A stretch of DNA of 44,972 bases from Kiritimatiellota bacterium. GTDB lineage: Bacteria; Verrucomicrobiota; Kiritimatiellia; Kiritimatiellales; Tichowtungiaceae. How positions within the stretch are numbered: position 1 is the first letter of the stretch; the number at the start of each line of letters is the position of its first letter. The stretch is from the NCBI GenBank assembly GCA_014381785.1, contig JACNKZ010000049.1:1-44972 (forward strand). Reading direction: 5' to 3'. The position numbers and the translations under genes are program-made. Below, one piece after another: positions 1 to 8,808 of the stretch. The notes under the pieces are model-generated. The model was given only the letters and a program-made list of their open reading frames with translations. It was not told where the DNA came from and did not search any database.

Positions 1-1
1 T

Positions 2-751
2 AATGCTCGTCATAAGGTTTGGGGACATCTTTTCCAAGGGCGATACAAAGCGTTACTGGTGGATGGAGACGGAGATTATTTTTCTACGGTGGCGAGCTAC
101 ATCCATTTAAATCCGGCCCGCGCACATTGTTTTGATTTAGAAAGCGGCAAACTCTCCGATTTCAGACCGAGCAGTTATCCTTGTTACATGCGTCCATCGG
201 AGCGCCCCGCCTGGCTGGTTGCTGAACGGGTTTTAAATAGTTTGGGTTTTGAAGACACGACGTCGGGTCGCACAAAGTATCGTAATTACATGGCAAAGCG
301 GATTCTTGAAATCGCACACAGCGACTGTCCGTCCGAGGCAGACGAAACTTGGGGGAAAATTAGGCGCGGCTGGATTTTTGGATCGGAAACTTTCTGTGCA
401 AAGATGCGCGATGCGGTTGATCGGGCCGCAACGGGACATCGTCGCGACTCGCATAGTGGTGGCGCAACTCTACAGCATGACGAGGCGACTGCTGAGAAGC
501 TTCTAAGAAAAGGACTTCACATCCTGCAACTAAAACGATCTGATTTGGCAGGAATGAAAAAAGGCGATAAGCGAAAGAAAGCCATTGCATGGTTAATGCG
601 TAAAAATACAAGTGTGAAAATCGAGTGGATTGCAAAGGCTCTAATTATGGGGAATGTAGCAACGGTATCAAGGGGAGCGAGCGAGATTGAGTCCGCGACA
701 GAAGGTTATTTATTTGAACTAAAATCTAAAATGTCAGAATTCAAGGACTGA
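2..751 (+). CDS. REP-associated tyrosine (Y1/RAYT) transposase, 5'-truncated by window
   Basis: The reading frame is open from base 2, so the gene begins upstream of the window; a GTG at 59 is internal. The visible start reads N-A-R-H-K-V-W-G-H-L-F-Q-G-R-Y-K-A and is followed by Y-I-H-L-N-P-A-R-A, both hallmarks of the C-terminal half of the Y1 transposase domain of the RAYT (IS200/IS605-related) family. The HUH metal-binding motif and catalytic Tyr would lie mostly upstream. The last ~110 residues are Lys-rich and resemble the DnaA-like/HTH tail found in long RAYTs (K-K-A-I-A-W-L, I-A-K-A-L-x-M-G-N-V-A-T-V-S). RAYTs mobilise REP palindromes. The stop codon lies inside a copy of a REP-like unit that is immediately repeated, supporting the assignment. 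Family call is confident; activity cannot be judged without the N-terminus. Confidence 0.85.
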   Translation, partial: NARHKVWGHLFQGRYKALLVDGDGDYFSTVASYIHLNPARAHCFDLESGKLSDFRPSSYPCYMRPSERPAWLVAERVLNSLGFEDTTSGRTKYRNYMAKRILEIAHSDCPSEADETWGKIRRGWIFGSETFCAKMRDAVDRAATGHRRDSHSGGATLQHDEATAEKLLRKGLHILQLKRSDLAGMKKGDKRKKAIAWLMRKNTSVKIEWIAKALIMGNVATVSRGASEIESATEGYLFELKSKMSEFKD

Positions 752-799
752 CCCCACCTCCGTAAAATGTCAGAATTCAAGGACTGACCCCACCTCCGT
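728..799 (+). repeat. Tandem 36-bp REP-like unit at the 3' end of the transposase gene
   Basis: Two perfect 36-bp copies (728-763 and 764-799) lie head to tail. Read on the minus strand, each contains GGGGTCAGTCC followed by TTGAATTCTGACATTTT. The first copy supplies the last residues (M-S-E-F-K-D) and stop codon of the transposase. The GGGGTCAGtCC core reappears at 15909-16158 and 30860-30914, so this is probably the substrate class of the neighbouring RAYT. The rest of the gap up to mutS (800-890) holds a short repetitive stretch at 808-838 (GCCTAAGGCCT-like) and no gene. Confidence 0.75.
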
Positions 800-890
800 G
801 GAAACTCCATCTGAAGCCTAAGGCCTCAGGTCTAAAGCCTTCTTCTTATCCGTTGCGACAGCGGTTTTTGTCTGCTAGCCTTGCGGGCTT

Positions 891-3383
891 ATGGCGAAAA
901 AATCGACACCGATGATGGATCAGTACCGGCGCATCCGCCGCGAACTGCCCGAAAACACCATCCTCTTTTTCCGGCTGGGCGATTTCTATGAAATGTTCAT
1001 GGATGATGCCAAAGAAGCCGCGCGCATTCTCGACATCACCCTGACCAAACGCCACGACATTCCGATGTGCGGAATCCCCTACCATGCCGCCGACAACTAT
1101 CTCGCTCAGCTGATTGACGCGGGCAAAAAGGTGGCGATCTGCGAGCAGGTCGAAGACCCCGCCGCGGCCAAGGGCATTGTGAAGCGCGAAGTGACGCGCA
1201 TCATCACCCCCGGCACCATTCTCGACGAAGGCACGCTCGACCGCTCCCAGAACAATTACCTCGCCGGACTGGTGCGTGACGGCAACCACTTCGGCCTCGC
1301 CATGCTCGACCTCTCCACCGGCGCGTTCTGGATCGAAGAATCGGCCAGCGCCGACGCCCTGTGCGGCAATCTGGCGCGCTACTGCCCGCAAGAGTGCATC
1401 GTTCCCGAACTATCCATTGAGGACAATCTGATTGATCCAATCCTTGGAAACACGCTCAAAACGATCTGCGAGGACTGGACGTTTGAAGCCGACAACGCCG
1501 CGGACACGCTGCTGCGCCACTTTAAGGTGCACTCGCTCAAAGGGTTCGGCTGCGAAAACGCGCCGCTCGGTCTGCGCGCCGCGGGCGCCGTGCTCCATTA
1601 TGTAAGCACCGAGCTGCGCCGCAATCTGGCGCACGTCCGGCGCATCCAGCTCAAAAATCCCGAAGACTATCTGCTGCTCGACGAAACGACGGTGATGAAC
1701 CTCGAGTTGATCGCGCCGCTCAACCCGGCGCGCCAGGGGCCGAAATCCACCCTGCTCTCGGTGCTCGACTCGACCCGCACGGCGATGGGCGCGCGCATGC
1801 TGCGCGAGTGGATCGTCCGGCCGCTGCGTGAGCTCAGTGCGATTAACGCGCGGCACGACGCCGTTGAAGCGTTCACCACCAACCGCATGCTGTTGAATGA
1901 CGTGCGCGAAGTGCTGGGCAACATGCGCGACCTCGAACGGATTATGTCGCGCCTCGGCTCGGGCGGCGGCAACGCGCGCGATCTGCGCGCCGTCGGCGAA
2001 TCATTAGATCAACTCCCTCAGCTTAAGGAGCTTCTGTGCCGCAACGCAGTTGCTTTCCAAACCTTGGAAAAATCGATAGAAATTCTTCCGGGCCTTGGGA
2101 AAATCATCGATGAGGCGATCACCGATGAGCCCGCCGTTTCAACCAGGGAGGGCGGAATGATCCGCGCGGGCTATTCGGCGGAGCTCGACGAGCTGCGCAA
2201 TGCAGGCGCGAAGGGTAAGCAGTGGCTGGCGGAGTTTCAGGCGGCCGAGCAGGAGCGCACCGGTATCAAGTCGCTCAAAATCCGCTACAACAAGGTATTC
2301 GGCTATTTTATTGAGATCACGAATTCCAATTTGTCGATGGTGCCGGAGGAGTACACCCGTAAGCAGACGATGACCAACGCCGAACGGTTCATCACGCCGG
2401 AGCTCAAAGAGTACGAGAACAAGATTCTCGGTGCGCAGGACCGGGCGATCACGCTGGAAATGGAACTGTTCGCCCAGATCCGCGACGAGGTGGTGAAGGA
2501 GATCGACACCATTCAGCGCAACGCGCGCGCCGTGGCCGAAACCGATGTGCTGGCCGCCTTTGCAGAAAACGCGCTGACCCGCCGCTACGTGCGCCCGCAG
2601 ATGAGCGAGAGCGACGACTTGGAAATTGTCGACGGCCGCCACGCGGTGGTCGAGCAGATGCCCGACGCCGAGCGCTTTGTTCCCAACGACACAACGCTCA
2701 ACTGCATCGACCATCAGCTGGTCATCATTACCGGGCCGAACATGGCGGGAAAATCGACCTACATCCGGCAGGTGGCACTCATTACGATACTGGCGCACAT
2801 CGGTTCGTTCGTGCCGGCGAGCGAAGCAAAAATCGGTTTGGTCGACCGCGTTTTCACCCGCGTCGGCGCCAGCGACGATCTCGCGCGCGGTCGCTCCACC
2901 TTTATGGTGGAGATGCAGGAAACCGCCAATATTTTGAACAACGCGACGCCGAAGAGCCTGATTGTGCTCGACGAGATCGGGCGCGGCACCAGTACATTTG
3001 ACGGCATCTCCATTGCGTGGTCGGTGGCCGAATATCTCTGCACGAATCCGGCGGTGCGCGCCAAGACGCTGTTCGCCACGCACTACCACGAGCTGACCGA
3101 CCTGAGCTTGACGATGCCGGGCGTTCAAAATGCCAACGTGCTGGTTAAGGAGCGCGGCGACCAGATTACGTTCCTGCGCAAGATTGTTCCCGGCTCCGCC
3201 GATAAAAGCTACGGAATCCACGTTGCGCGCCTGGCGGGCCTGCCCGCCACGGTGCTCGACCGCGCCAATGAAATCCTGCGCAACCTCGAAGAGGGCGAAT
3301 TCGAGGCAGAGGGCGCACCGAAAATCGCCCGCCAGCGTCCGCGCAAACAGAAAGCCGATGATTCTCAGATGGATCTCTTTTAG
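891..3383 (+). CDS. mutS: DNA mismatch repair ATPase MutS
   Basis: MutS recognises base mismatches and small loops as a dimer and licenses excision through MutL. The 830 residues match the usual length (E. coli 853). The N-terminal mismatch-binding domain has the F-x-E motif (F32, E34 in G-D-F-Y-E-M-F). The clamp/core regions follow, with G-Y-F-I-E-I-T. The ABC-type ATPase carries Walker [10 protein letters not shown] (615-623), Walker B L-I-V-L-D-E near 690-695, and the G-R-G-T-S-T-F-D-G signature. The C-terminus ends Q-M-D-L-F. The ATG at 891 is used although the Shine-Dalgarno is weak; a small inverted repeat (AGCC/GGCT) lies just upstream. A TTTCCAA-N3-TTGGAAA palindrome at 2054-2070 is translated as F-Q-T-L-E-K in the lever region. 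Confidence 0.97.
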   Translation: MAKKSTPMMDQYRRIRRELPENTILFFRLGDFYEMFMDDAKEAARILDITLTKRHDIPMCGIPYHAADNYLAQLIDAGKKVAICEQVEDPAAAKGIVKREVTRIITPGTILDEGTLDRSQNNYLAGLVRDGNHFGLAMLDLSTGAFWIEESASADALCGNLARYCPQECIVPELSIEDNLIDPILGNTLKTICEDWTFEADNAADTLLRHFKVHSLKGFGCENAPLGLRAAGAVLHYVSTELRRNLAHVRRIQLKNPEDYLLLDETTVMNLELIAPLNPARQGPKSTLLSVLDSTRTAMGARMLREWIVRPLRELSAINARHDAVEAFTTNRMLLNDVREVLGNMRDLERIMSRLGSGGGNARDLRAVGESLDQLPQLKELLCRNAVAFQTLEKSIEILPGLGKIIDEAITDEPAVSTREGGMIRAGYSAELDELRNAGAKGKQWLAEFQAAEQERTGIKSLKIRYNKVFGYFIEITNSNLSMVPEEYTRKQTMTNAERFITPELKEYENKILGAQDRAITLEMELFAQIRDEVVKEIDTIQRNARAVAETDVLAAFAENALTRRYVRPQMSESDDLEIVDGRHAVVEQMPDAERFVPNDTTLNCIDHQLVIITGPNMAGKSTYIRQVALITILAHIGSFVPASEAKIGLVDRVFTRVGASDDLARGRSTFMVEMQETANILNNATPKSLIVLDEIGRGTSTFDGISIAWSVAEYLCTNPAVRAKTLFATHYHELTDLSLTMPGVQNANVLVKERGDQITFLRKIVPGSADKSYGIHVARLAGLPATVLDRANEILRNLEEGEFEAEGAPKIARQRPRKQKADDSQMDLF
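2054..2070. repeat. Palindrome TTTCCAA-ACC-TTGGAAA in mutS (with degenerate partner at 2093)
   Basis: Perfect 7-bp arms with an ACC spacer, centred at 2062 and read F-Q-T-L-E-K. A degenerate copy (TTCCGG-GCC-TTGGGAAA) is centred at 2093, exactly 31 bp away. From my memory of E. coli MutS, this stretch of the protein has no length change. Confidence 0.85.
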
Positions 3384-3399
3384 CGTCTCTGCGAGACGC
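3383..3399 (+). other. Hairpin overlapping the mutS stop codon
   Basis: GCGTCTC (3383-3389) and GAGACGC (3393-3399) form a perfect 7-bp stem with a 3-nt loop directly at the end of mutS. No U-tract follows, so it is not a canonical intrinsic terminator. It could stabilise the mutS mRNA 3' end. Confidence 0.45.
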
Positions 3400-3556
3400 G
3401 GAATGATGGAGTAGAGGAATTATGGAATATTGATTTGCACCGAATTCTCCTACCAAAAACATCTAAGAAAACGGTGAGGTTACCCGGTCCAAATGGATTT
3501 CTGGATGGGAACCATTGATCCAACATTCCCCCATTCCAACATTCCACTCCTCCTGT
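3395..3556. repeat. Inverted pair of GGAAT/ATGGAGT-type periodic repeats between mutS and the membrane protein
   Basis: The mutS-3631 gap contains a run of short GGAATGATGGAGTAGAGG-like words at 3400-3430 and their approximate reverse complement (CCATTCCAACATTCCACTCC) near 3530-3555, so the two arms could fold on each other. The same word family, again with both orientations, occurs at 35656-35743. No gene is supported here; the open frame upstream of 3631 lacks a ribosome site and is repeat-derived. Confidence 0.5.
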
Positions 3557-3630
3557 TTACTGCTTGTAAAAGAAGCCGCCACTGTCTAATAATCATCGAT
3601 CTGTCAACAGAACATAAGGAGTCCTTGTCT

Positions 3631-5640
3631 ATGAGCAGTAAGAAGTCCCTCGGTCTTATTTTAGTCGTTCTCGGCTTTATCCTCATCGCTTTAACCGGCA
3701 TCCGCACCATCAGCAGTCCGGAAATCTTCACAAACATTGCTCTGGGTCAGGCTGAAAGCAGTGTTGGAGACCCGATCTCCTACACCATGGCCAACCAGAA
3801 CTGGATTAATCTCAATCCGCTCTACAATAAACTGGTCGCCGCGTTGTGGGCTGCGGGCGGCGGTGGACTGATCACGATCATCCATCTCCTTGCGATGCTG
3901 ACGGCCTTTATTCTGATGTTCCGCCTGGGTAAGGACTGGGGCGGCCCACTTAGCCAGAGTCTGGCGTTGCTGCTCTGCGCATGGCTTCTCATGCCGGTTT
4001 TCACCCCCTCGGCCACCTCATTCGCCCTGCTCTTCACCGCGTTGTTTGTGACGCTGCTCTACCGGCTGAAGAACTTCACCATATTGGCGACCATCCTGTT
4101 GGTTCTGCAGATTCTATGGACGAACATCCACCCCTCCTTCCTGTTCGGGCCGGTTCTGATTCTCTTCTTCGCCATTGAAAACTGGAAAGAAACCAAAAAT
4201 ACATCCCGCACAGCGCGGATGACTCCACTGACCACCCGGCTGTTCGGACTGGCGGGGGCTACGCTGCTGGTCACACTGGTCAATCCCAATTTGATTAATC
4301 TCCACACACACATTTTCGCCAATGCGGCGCTACTGACCGGCACCGGAGGCCTGGAGTGGATCTCGCTGTTCAGCAGCGGATTCCCGCAGGGCTTCATCAC
4401 CAAACTAACCATCTTCTCACTGGTCCTGGGTGCCGGAGGGCTCATCACCCTGCAGAAAAAACTGCCGGCAATGATTACCCTGCTGGCGTTGGTCGGCGCA
4501 TTCCTGACCGTCCGCTCGATCGGTGCGCTGCAATCATTCTCCCTGCTTGCTCTGCCCTTCATGATTCTCAGCATCAGCGCCGTCGGGGAATACCTCTCCC
4601 GCAGCCTGACCACCGCATTTAAAGTAAACGAAAACCTGCTCCACAACCTGATGGTGGTCGTAACGCTTGTGCTGATCCTGATCTCCGCCGGAACCATCAT
4701 CACCAACAACGCTTATGTCAGCATGGGCAGCGCATCCCGGTTCGGTCTCGGGGTGGAAGAGGAAGCTTTCCCGGTTGCGGCCGCCGGCCTGCTGGAACGA
4801 AACGACTTCCCGAAAAAGATTCTGAATATCGCCCATGACGGTGGATATATCGCCATGCAGAACCCGGGCCGCAAAGTATTCTGCGACACCCGCACCACGC
4901 TCTATGGCGAGGCCTTTTACAAGTCGCTGACCCGCGCCCTGCTGGGTCAGGCCGGAGCCTGGAATACCATTCTGAGCGACTGGAACCCCCACGCCGTTGT
5001 CCTGAACGGCGCCTGGCCGGATTCCGGAGCGCTAGCCAACCGCCTCGTTGCAACCAAAGCCTGGAAACTGGTCTACTTTGACGGAGCCACCATCATTCTC
5101 GTCCGCGCTCTTCCGGAATACGAATCGCTGATCAATGACCCGTCCATTCAACAGTACGGCATGAAGGTGTTGAAAGAGACCCGCAAGGCCTATGTGGAAG
5201 GGAACAAGGGGCTGGTTAAGTCCGGCAATTCTTCCCGGCTGATCGGCGCAGGGGGGCTTTACCTCGCCCTGAACCGTCCGGTTGAAGCGCAAGCCATCTA
5301 CAGCACGCTGACCAAGAACTGCCCGGATATGTCAACGGCATGGCTGGGTCTCGGACGGAGTCTGATCCTTCAGAAAAAACTTACACAGGGCATCGTCTAC
5401 ATGGAAAAAGCGGCGGAAATCACCCCGCGCAGCTCACGGGTCTGGATGGGGCTTTATGAGGCCTACAAGCTCAAAGGCGACCAGGCGAAAATGGGCGAAG
5501 CCGCAGAACAGCTGAACAAATTCTTCCAGGCAGAAGAGGCCACCATTGAGCAGCAGGAAGTCACGAAGAAAAAAGAACCGGTCAAACCCGCAGGCGCACT
5601 GAAGGGGAATGAACCGGAAATGCCCTCAGAGCTCAAATAA
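3631..5640 (+). CDS. Polytopic inner-membrane protein with C-terminal TPR repeats, function unknown
   Basis: The ATG at 3631 has an AAGGAG site 9 bases upstream, giving 669 residues; an in-frame extension to 3493 is repeat sequence. The first helix is at residues ~7-23 and about ten or more hydrophobic segments follow to ~residue 400. An extracytoplasmic-looking segment contains G-G-Y-I-A-M-Q-N-P-G-R-K-V-F-C-D-T-R-T-T. That motif resembles one I know from large bacterial membrane proteins with glycosyltransferase-C-like topology, but I see no proven catalytic motif. The last ~120 residues form TPR-like helices (A-W-L-G-L-G-R-S-L, V-Y-M-E-K-A-A-E-I-T-P), ending in a Lys/Glu/Pro-rich tail. It is followed by a strong terminator and appears monocistronic. 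A role in envelope polysaccharide or protein glycosylation is possible but unproven. Confidence 0.75.
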   Translation: MSSKKSLGLILVVLGFILIALTGIRTISSPEIFTNIALGQAESSVGDPISYTMANQNWINLNPLYNKLVAALWAAGGGGLITIIHLLAMLTAFILMFRLGKDWGGPLSQSLALLLCAWLLMPVFTPSATSFALLFTALFVTLLYRLKNFTILATILLVLQILWTNIHPSFLFGPVLILFFAIENWKETKNTSRTARMTPLTTRLFGLAGATLLVTLVNPNLINLHTHIFANAALLTGTGGLEWISLFSSGFPQGFITKLTIFSLVLGAGGLITLQKKLPAMITLLALVGAFLTVRSIGALQSFSLLALPFMILSISAVGEYLSRSLTTAFKVNENLLHNLMVVVTLVLILISAGTIITNNAYVSMGSASRFGLGVEEEAFPVAAAGLLERNDFPKKILNIAHDGGYIAMQNPGRKVFCDTRTTLYGEAFYKSLTRALLGQAGAWNTILSDWNPHAVVLNGAWPDSGALANRLVATKAWKLVYFDGATIILVRALPEYESLINDPSIQQYGMKVLKETRKAYVEGNKGLVKSGNSSRLIGAGGLYLALNRPVEAQAIYSTLTKNCPDMSTAWLGLGRSLILQKKLTQGIVYMEKAAEITPRSSRVWMGLYEAYKLKGDQAKMGEAAEQLNKFFQAEEATIEQQEVTKKKEPVKPAGALKGNEPEMPSELK

Positions 5641-5659
5641 CGCAATCTTTTGCGAAACA

Positions 5660-5692
5660 AAACGGTTCCGGATCCTCGGGGCCGTTTTTTTT
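5660..5692 (+). terminator. Intrinsic terminator after the membrane/TPR gene
   Basis: AAACGG (5660-5665) pairs with CCGTTT (5682-5687). The stem extends through two G-U pairs and CCG/CGG, the loop is six bases, and a run of eight T follows. The T-run touches the stop codon of the convergent hydrolase gene at 5691. Confidence 0.85.
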
Positions 5693-6839
5693 ATTTAAGC
5701 AGTGTCGCTTTTGACGTCGGCTGATGATTTTCAAACAGGTGGGAATAAGCAAACAGGGCGAAGCCCCTGCAACCCGCCTCGCGTGCCGCCGCAATCTGCC
5801 GCCGGATTTCGCGGGCGTCTCCCTCGCAATTGATGCCCACCACCAATTGATTGGCAGCGCCCCTGCGCCCAAGCACACGCTTCATGTTGATCAAACGCTC
5901 ATCATACAGCGAAGCGTTGTAGTTCATAGGCACCAGCCAGTCGACTGAACCGGTTTTCGCCCACTGGGAGCTGTCTTGAAACGCCTGGGTGTAGCCTGCA
6001 GAAAAATCGGCCATCACGCTGGCGGAGAGAACCGCCTGTGGCCCGCGGGAGGCTTTAAGCACCCCGCGCAGATCGCTCACCACCTGCGACACCGCGTTGC
6101 GACGAAAGGCATCCCACTGCTTGCGTGACGTAGATGAGCCCATTGCACGGCGCGAGACCGGATCGAACGAAAAGGTGGAGTGCGCCATGATTTCGGCAGA
6201 CGAAGCGCGCGGATAGATTTCGCGGGCGACATCCTTATAGTCGTAGGGAAAGCGAATGTAGTCCAGATGCAGCCCGGCGATGTCGTAGCGCGCCAGTTCG
6301 GCGGCAATCTGCGAAAGATGACTGCGCACCGCCGGATGCGCCGGATTCAAAAAACTGTACCACGCGCTGGTCGGCCGCATCCGCGCGCCGGTCGAGTCGA
6401 CCATAAACCAATCGGGGTGCGCGGTCCAAAGCTGACCAGCCGCGCGCGGCGGGTCGACCTTCCCGCGCCAGCCGGGCAACACATTGATGTAGGCGTGGAG
6501 CCGGATATTGTATCGTTTGGCCCAGCCAGCAGCCATTTGCAGCGGGTCCCAGCCCGGATCTTTACCGGTGTTCGCCACATCCTTGCCGTGCAGCTCAAAG
6601 GCCCACGGCTCAACCTGGCTGGGATAAAATGCTGTTCCGTTGCCGCGCACCTGAAAAAAGATATCCGTAAATCCCGCCTTGGCGCAGTTAACAACAATCG
6701 ACGAAACATCGAGCGGGGTTTTGTAGTCGAAGCGCGTCACCCAAATCGCACGCACCTCGGGCTGGCGAGGCGGGCGGGCCCCGGCGAACAGAACGACAGG
6801 CAGGAGCAAAAGCAAAAAAAGAAGCGGGCGCGTTTTCAT
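5691..6839 (-). CDS. Secreted glycoside hydrolase-like protein, GHL10/DUF187 family
   Basis: The protein starts with a signal peptide (M-K-T-R-P-L-L-F-L-L-L-L-L-P-V-V-L-F-A-G). It continues with V-R-A-I-W-V-T-R-F-D, then G-F-T-D-I-F-F-Q-V-R-G-N-G-T-A-F-Y and G-L-H-L-D-Y-I-R-F-P-Y. These are the conserved strands of the GHL10 (Pfam PF02638) TIM-barrel family that includes E. coli DigH, a hydrolase of denuded peptidoglycan glycan strands. At ~382 residues it is the usual single-domain size. I chose ATG 6839 over the GTG two codons upstream because AAGGTG then lies at a sensible distance. The gene is convergent with the membrane/TPR gene and divergent from tolQ. The substrate (glycan strand or another polysaccharide) cannot be read from sequence. 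Confidence 0.88.
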   Translation of the reverse strand: MKTRPLLFLLLLLPVVLFAGARPPRQPEVRAIWVTRFDYKTPLDVSSIVVNCAKAGFTDIFFQVRGNGTAFYPSQVEPWAFELHGKDVANTGKDPGWDPLQMAAGWAKRYNIRLHAYINVLPGWRGKVDPPRAAGQLWTAHPDWFMVDSTGARMRPTSAWYSFLNPAHPAVRSHLSQIAAELARYDIAGLHLDYIRFPYDYKDVAREIYPRASSAEIMAHSTFSFDPVSRRAMGSSTSRKQWDAFRRNAVSQVVSDLRGVLKASRGPQAVLSASVMADFSAGYTQAFQDSSQWAKTGSVDWLVPMNYNASLYDERLINMKRVLGRRGAANQLVVGINCEGDAREIRRQIAAAREAGCRGFALFAYSHLFENHQPTSKATLLK

Positions 6840-6858
6840 CCGCACACCTTAAGCGATT

Positions 6859-6979
6859 TTTCCAATGTTTGGAAAGCAACAGGTTGCGGCTTGCGGTTTT
6901 TTCCAAGGTTTGGAAAATGAAGGTCGCATTTTTTCCAATGTCTGGAAAAATGGAGGTCGAGTTTTCGGAACCTTGGAAT
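6859..6979. repeat. Array of four TTTCCAA-N3-TTGGAAA palindromes upstream of tolQ
   Basis: Sites are centred at 6867 (perfect, TGT spacer), 6908 (perfect, GGT), 6940 (one mismatch, TGT) and 6971 (degenerate left arm, ACC). Centre-to-centre spacings are 41, 32 and 31 bp, close to 4, 3 and 3 helical turns. The array fills the gap between the divergent GHL10 hydrolase and tolQ, so it sits where promoters for both must lie. A small hairpin AACGCC-gtt-GGCGTT (6984-6998) follows just before the tolQ ribosome site. Confidence 0.85.
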
Positions 6980-7011
6980 TGATAACGCCGTTGGCGTTAA
7001 AAGGAGTTTTT

Positions 7012-7689
7012 ATGAACGGACTGATGTTTCCACTGTTTTTAGGGAGTGTGACAGAAATGTTCAATCAGAGTGCGCTGCCGGGCAAACTGATTGTGATGAT
7101 TCTGTTCATCAGCTCGGTGGGGGTCTGGTATGTGATGGCCAGCAAAATGATTCAGCTCTCCCGTGCCCGGTCCGGTTCGGAGCGATTTCTGATCGCGTTC
7201 CGCAATAAAGGCAACCCGTTTGATCAAGGGCCCCGGATTCCGGAAAGCCCGCTGAACACGCTGTATGAAGCGGGTTGCTCAGCGATTTCATCGCAAGGCA
7301 ATCCGCCGTTAACCGCCTATCAGGTTGAAGCGGTGCGTGCGGTGGTCGACCGCACGATGGCCGACGAGGCCCTGCTGCTGGAGGATGGAATGGGACTGCT
7401 GGCGACCGCGGTGACCGCCTGCCCGTTTCTCGGCCTGCTCGGCACGGTCTGGGGGGTGATGGATGCGTTCGGCGGCATGGCATCGTCCGGCGCGGCGACG
7501 CTCTCGGCGGTGGCGCCGGGAATTGCGGGCGCATTGCTGACGACAGTGGTCGGCCTGGTGGTCGCCCTGCCCTCGTCCATCGGCTACAACATGCTAACCT
7601 CACGCATCCGGCGGCTGGCGGTGCAAATGGATAATTTCGCGCAGGAGTTCGGCACGGCGGCGCAGCAGCATTTCGGAGCGGCGGAGTAA
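7012..7689 (+). CDS. tolQ: Tol-Pal system proton channel subunit TolQ (MotA/TolQ/ExbB family)
   Basis: TolQ pentamers with a TolR dimer form the proton-driven motor that energises TolA and keeps the outer membrane attached during division. ATG 7012 is preceded by AAGGAG (about 6 bases), giving 225 residues; the longer open frame upstream is made of palindromic repeats and is not translated. Hydrophobic segments lie at residues ~20-40 and ~125-190. The conserved family region reads G-L-L-A-T-A-V-T-A-C-P-F-L-G-L-L-G-T-V-W-G and then A-P-G-I-A-G-A-L-L-T-T-V-V-G-L. It is first of tolQ-tolR-tolA-tolB-pal, with 3 bp to tolR, which distinguishes it from the second ExbB-like gene at 23831. Confidence 0.94.
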   Translation: MNGLMFPLFLGSVTEMFNQSALPGKLIVMILFISSVGVWYVMASKMIQLSRARSGSERFLIAFRNKGNPFDQGPRIPESPLNTLYEAGCSAISSQGNPPLTAYQVEAVRAVVDRTMADEALLLEDGMGLLATAVTACPFLGLLGTVWGVMDAFGGMASSGAATLSAVAPGIAGALLTTVVGLVVALPSSIGYNMLTSRIRRLAVQMDNFAQEFGTAAQQHFGAAE

Positions 7690-7692
7690 GCG

Positions 7693-8103
7693 ATGGGACG
7701 GCGTAAAACCAGTCTAATTGCACTCAAGGAGATCAGTGAGATCAATATGACTCCGCTGATGGATTTGACGTTTATTCTACTGATTACCTTTATCATCACC
7801 TTCCCACTCATCGAACAGGGCATCCCAGTCAACCTGCCCAAAGGGAAAACCGCTGATCTGGATAATCCGGACACCCGCAGCATTACAATCAATGCGGTGG
7901 GCACGCTCTTTCTCGATGACCTGCCGATCACCAAAAATGCACTAGCCGGAGAAATGCAGCGCACCGGCGAGCTGACGCCGAACGCAACCGTGTATGTGCG
8001 GGCCGACCAGACCATCAACTATGGCCGCGTGGCCGAGGTGATGAAGGTTCTTTATGACGCAAAGATCACCCGCATGGCTCTGGTGACGGAAGCGGAAGAG
8101 TAG
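7693..8103 (+). CDS. tolR: Tol-Pal system protein TolR (ExbD/TolR family)
   Basis: This 136-residue inner-membrane protein has one N-terminal helix and a periplasmic domain. E-I-N-M-T-P-L-M-D-L-T-F-I-L-L contains the family's essential membrane aspartate (D24), which transports protons with TolQ. The periplasmic part has the ExbD pattern (V-Y-V-R-A-D-Q-T-I-N-Y-G-R-V-A-E-V-M). The length is that of E. coli TolR (142). It starts 3 bp after tolQ and ends 2 bp before the next gene, consistent with translational coupling. Confidence 0.94.
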   Translation: MGRRKTSLIALKEISEINMTPLMDLTFILLITFIITFPLIEQGIPVNLPKGKTADLDNPDTRSITINAVGTLFLDDLPITKNALAGEMQRTGELTPNATVYVRADQTINYGRVAEVMKVLYDAKITRMALVTEAEE

Positions 8104-8105
8104 AT

Positions 8106-8759
8106 ATGCGCAACCGCCCCAATAAGATTTTCTGGTGGGTGTTCGGCGTTCATGCCAGCGCTCTTTTTCTTTTGCTGGTGATTCCGCTTCTGCGCGGTTG
8201 TATTCACCGCAAGCCGAAAGAGATCGTGCAAGAGTTCAGCATTGTCAGCGAGGCTCCGGCGGCGGTCGCCGCACCGGAGCCGATCCTGCCGAGGATCCAA
8301 CCGGCACCCGCGCCCGAACCGGAAAAACCGACGCCGACGCCCGAACCGGAAAAGCCGAAATGGAAACCGGCCGAGGTGATTCCGCAAAACAAACGGGTGA
8401 CCCGCCAGACAGCCACACCGCAGCCCCAGCCCGCCGTTCAACCCCGCACCGATTTGTCGGAGCTGAAGCGGAGCTTAAACTCCGTGATTGATCCGGATGA
8501 TGCCTACTACGCTGTGATTCAGCCGCGTTTCTACGCCGTCTGGCAGCAACCGGCGGCCGCGCCGTACGGCACCAAAGCAACGGCAGCCATTCGGGTCAGC
8601 TCCAATGGACAGGTGAGTTACCGCACACTCACCGCGCCCTCCAGCAACACGATGTTTGATCAATCGGTGCAGGCTGCGCTCCGCGCGGTCAATCAACTGC
8701 CCGCGCCGCCAAAAAGCCTAGTCAACCGGGACATCCTGATCTATTTCGTGCTCGATTAG
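8106..8759 (+). CDS. tolA: TolA-like periplasm-spanning protein with TonB/TolA C-terminal domain
   Basis: It has 217 residues: an N-terminal membrane anchor (~10-28, V-F-G-V-H-A-S-A-L-F-L-L-L-V-I-P-L-L) and a Pro/Glu/Lys-rich linker (~55-105, with repeated P-E-P-E-K-P). The C-terminal domain (~120-217) has the TonB/TolA pattern (Y-Y-A-V-I-Q-P-R-F-Y-A-V-W, A-A-I-R-V-S-S-N-G-Q-V). TolA contacts TolQR in the inner membrane and Pal/TolB at the outer membrane. It is much shorter than E. coli TolA (421) because it lacks the long Ala/Lys helix; a Pro-rich linker is common outside Gammaproteobacteria. The gene symbol rests on position between tolR and tolB. Confidence 0.85.
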   Translation: MRNRPNKIFWWVFGVHASALFLLLVIPLLRGCIHRKPKEIVQEFSIVSEAPAAVAAPEPILPRIQPAPAPEPEKPTPTPEPEKPKWKPAEVIPQNKRVTRQTATPQPQPAVQPRTDLSELKRSLNSVIDPDDAYYAVIQPRFYAVWQQPAAAPYGTKATAAIRVSSNGQVSYRTLTAPSSNTMFDQSVQAALRAVNQLPAPPKSLVNRDILIYFVLD

Positions 8760-8808
8760 CACCCGCAGACTTGTCGAACCGGCCGGATTCCGATAAGGAA
8801 TAGGTGTT

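Noticed and set aside
28-37. TTTTCCAAGG in the transposase as a palindrome half-site
   Set aside because: It encodes the universal L-F-Q-G-R motif of RAYT proteins and has no second arm.
2139-3221. 360-codon minus-strand open frame in mutS
   Set aside because: Antisense shadow of the conserved MutS ATPase; no independent support.
6865-7011. Extended N-terminus of TolQ through the palindrome array
   Set aside because: The extra residues come from repeats only, and a strong AAGGAG precedes the internal ATG at 7012.
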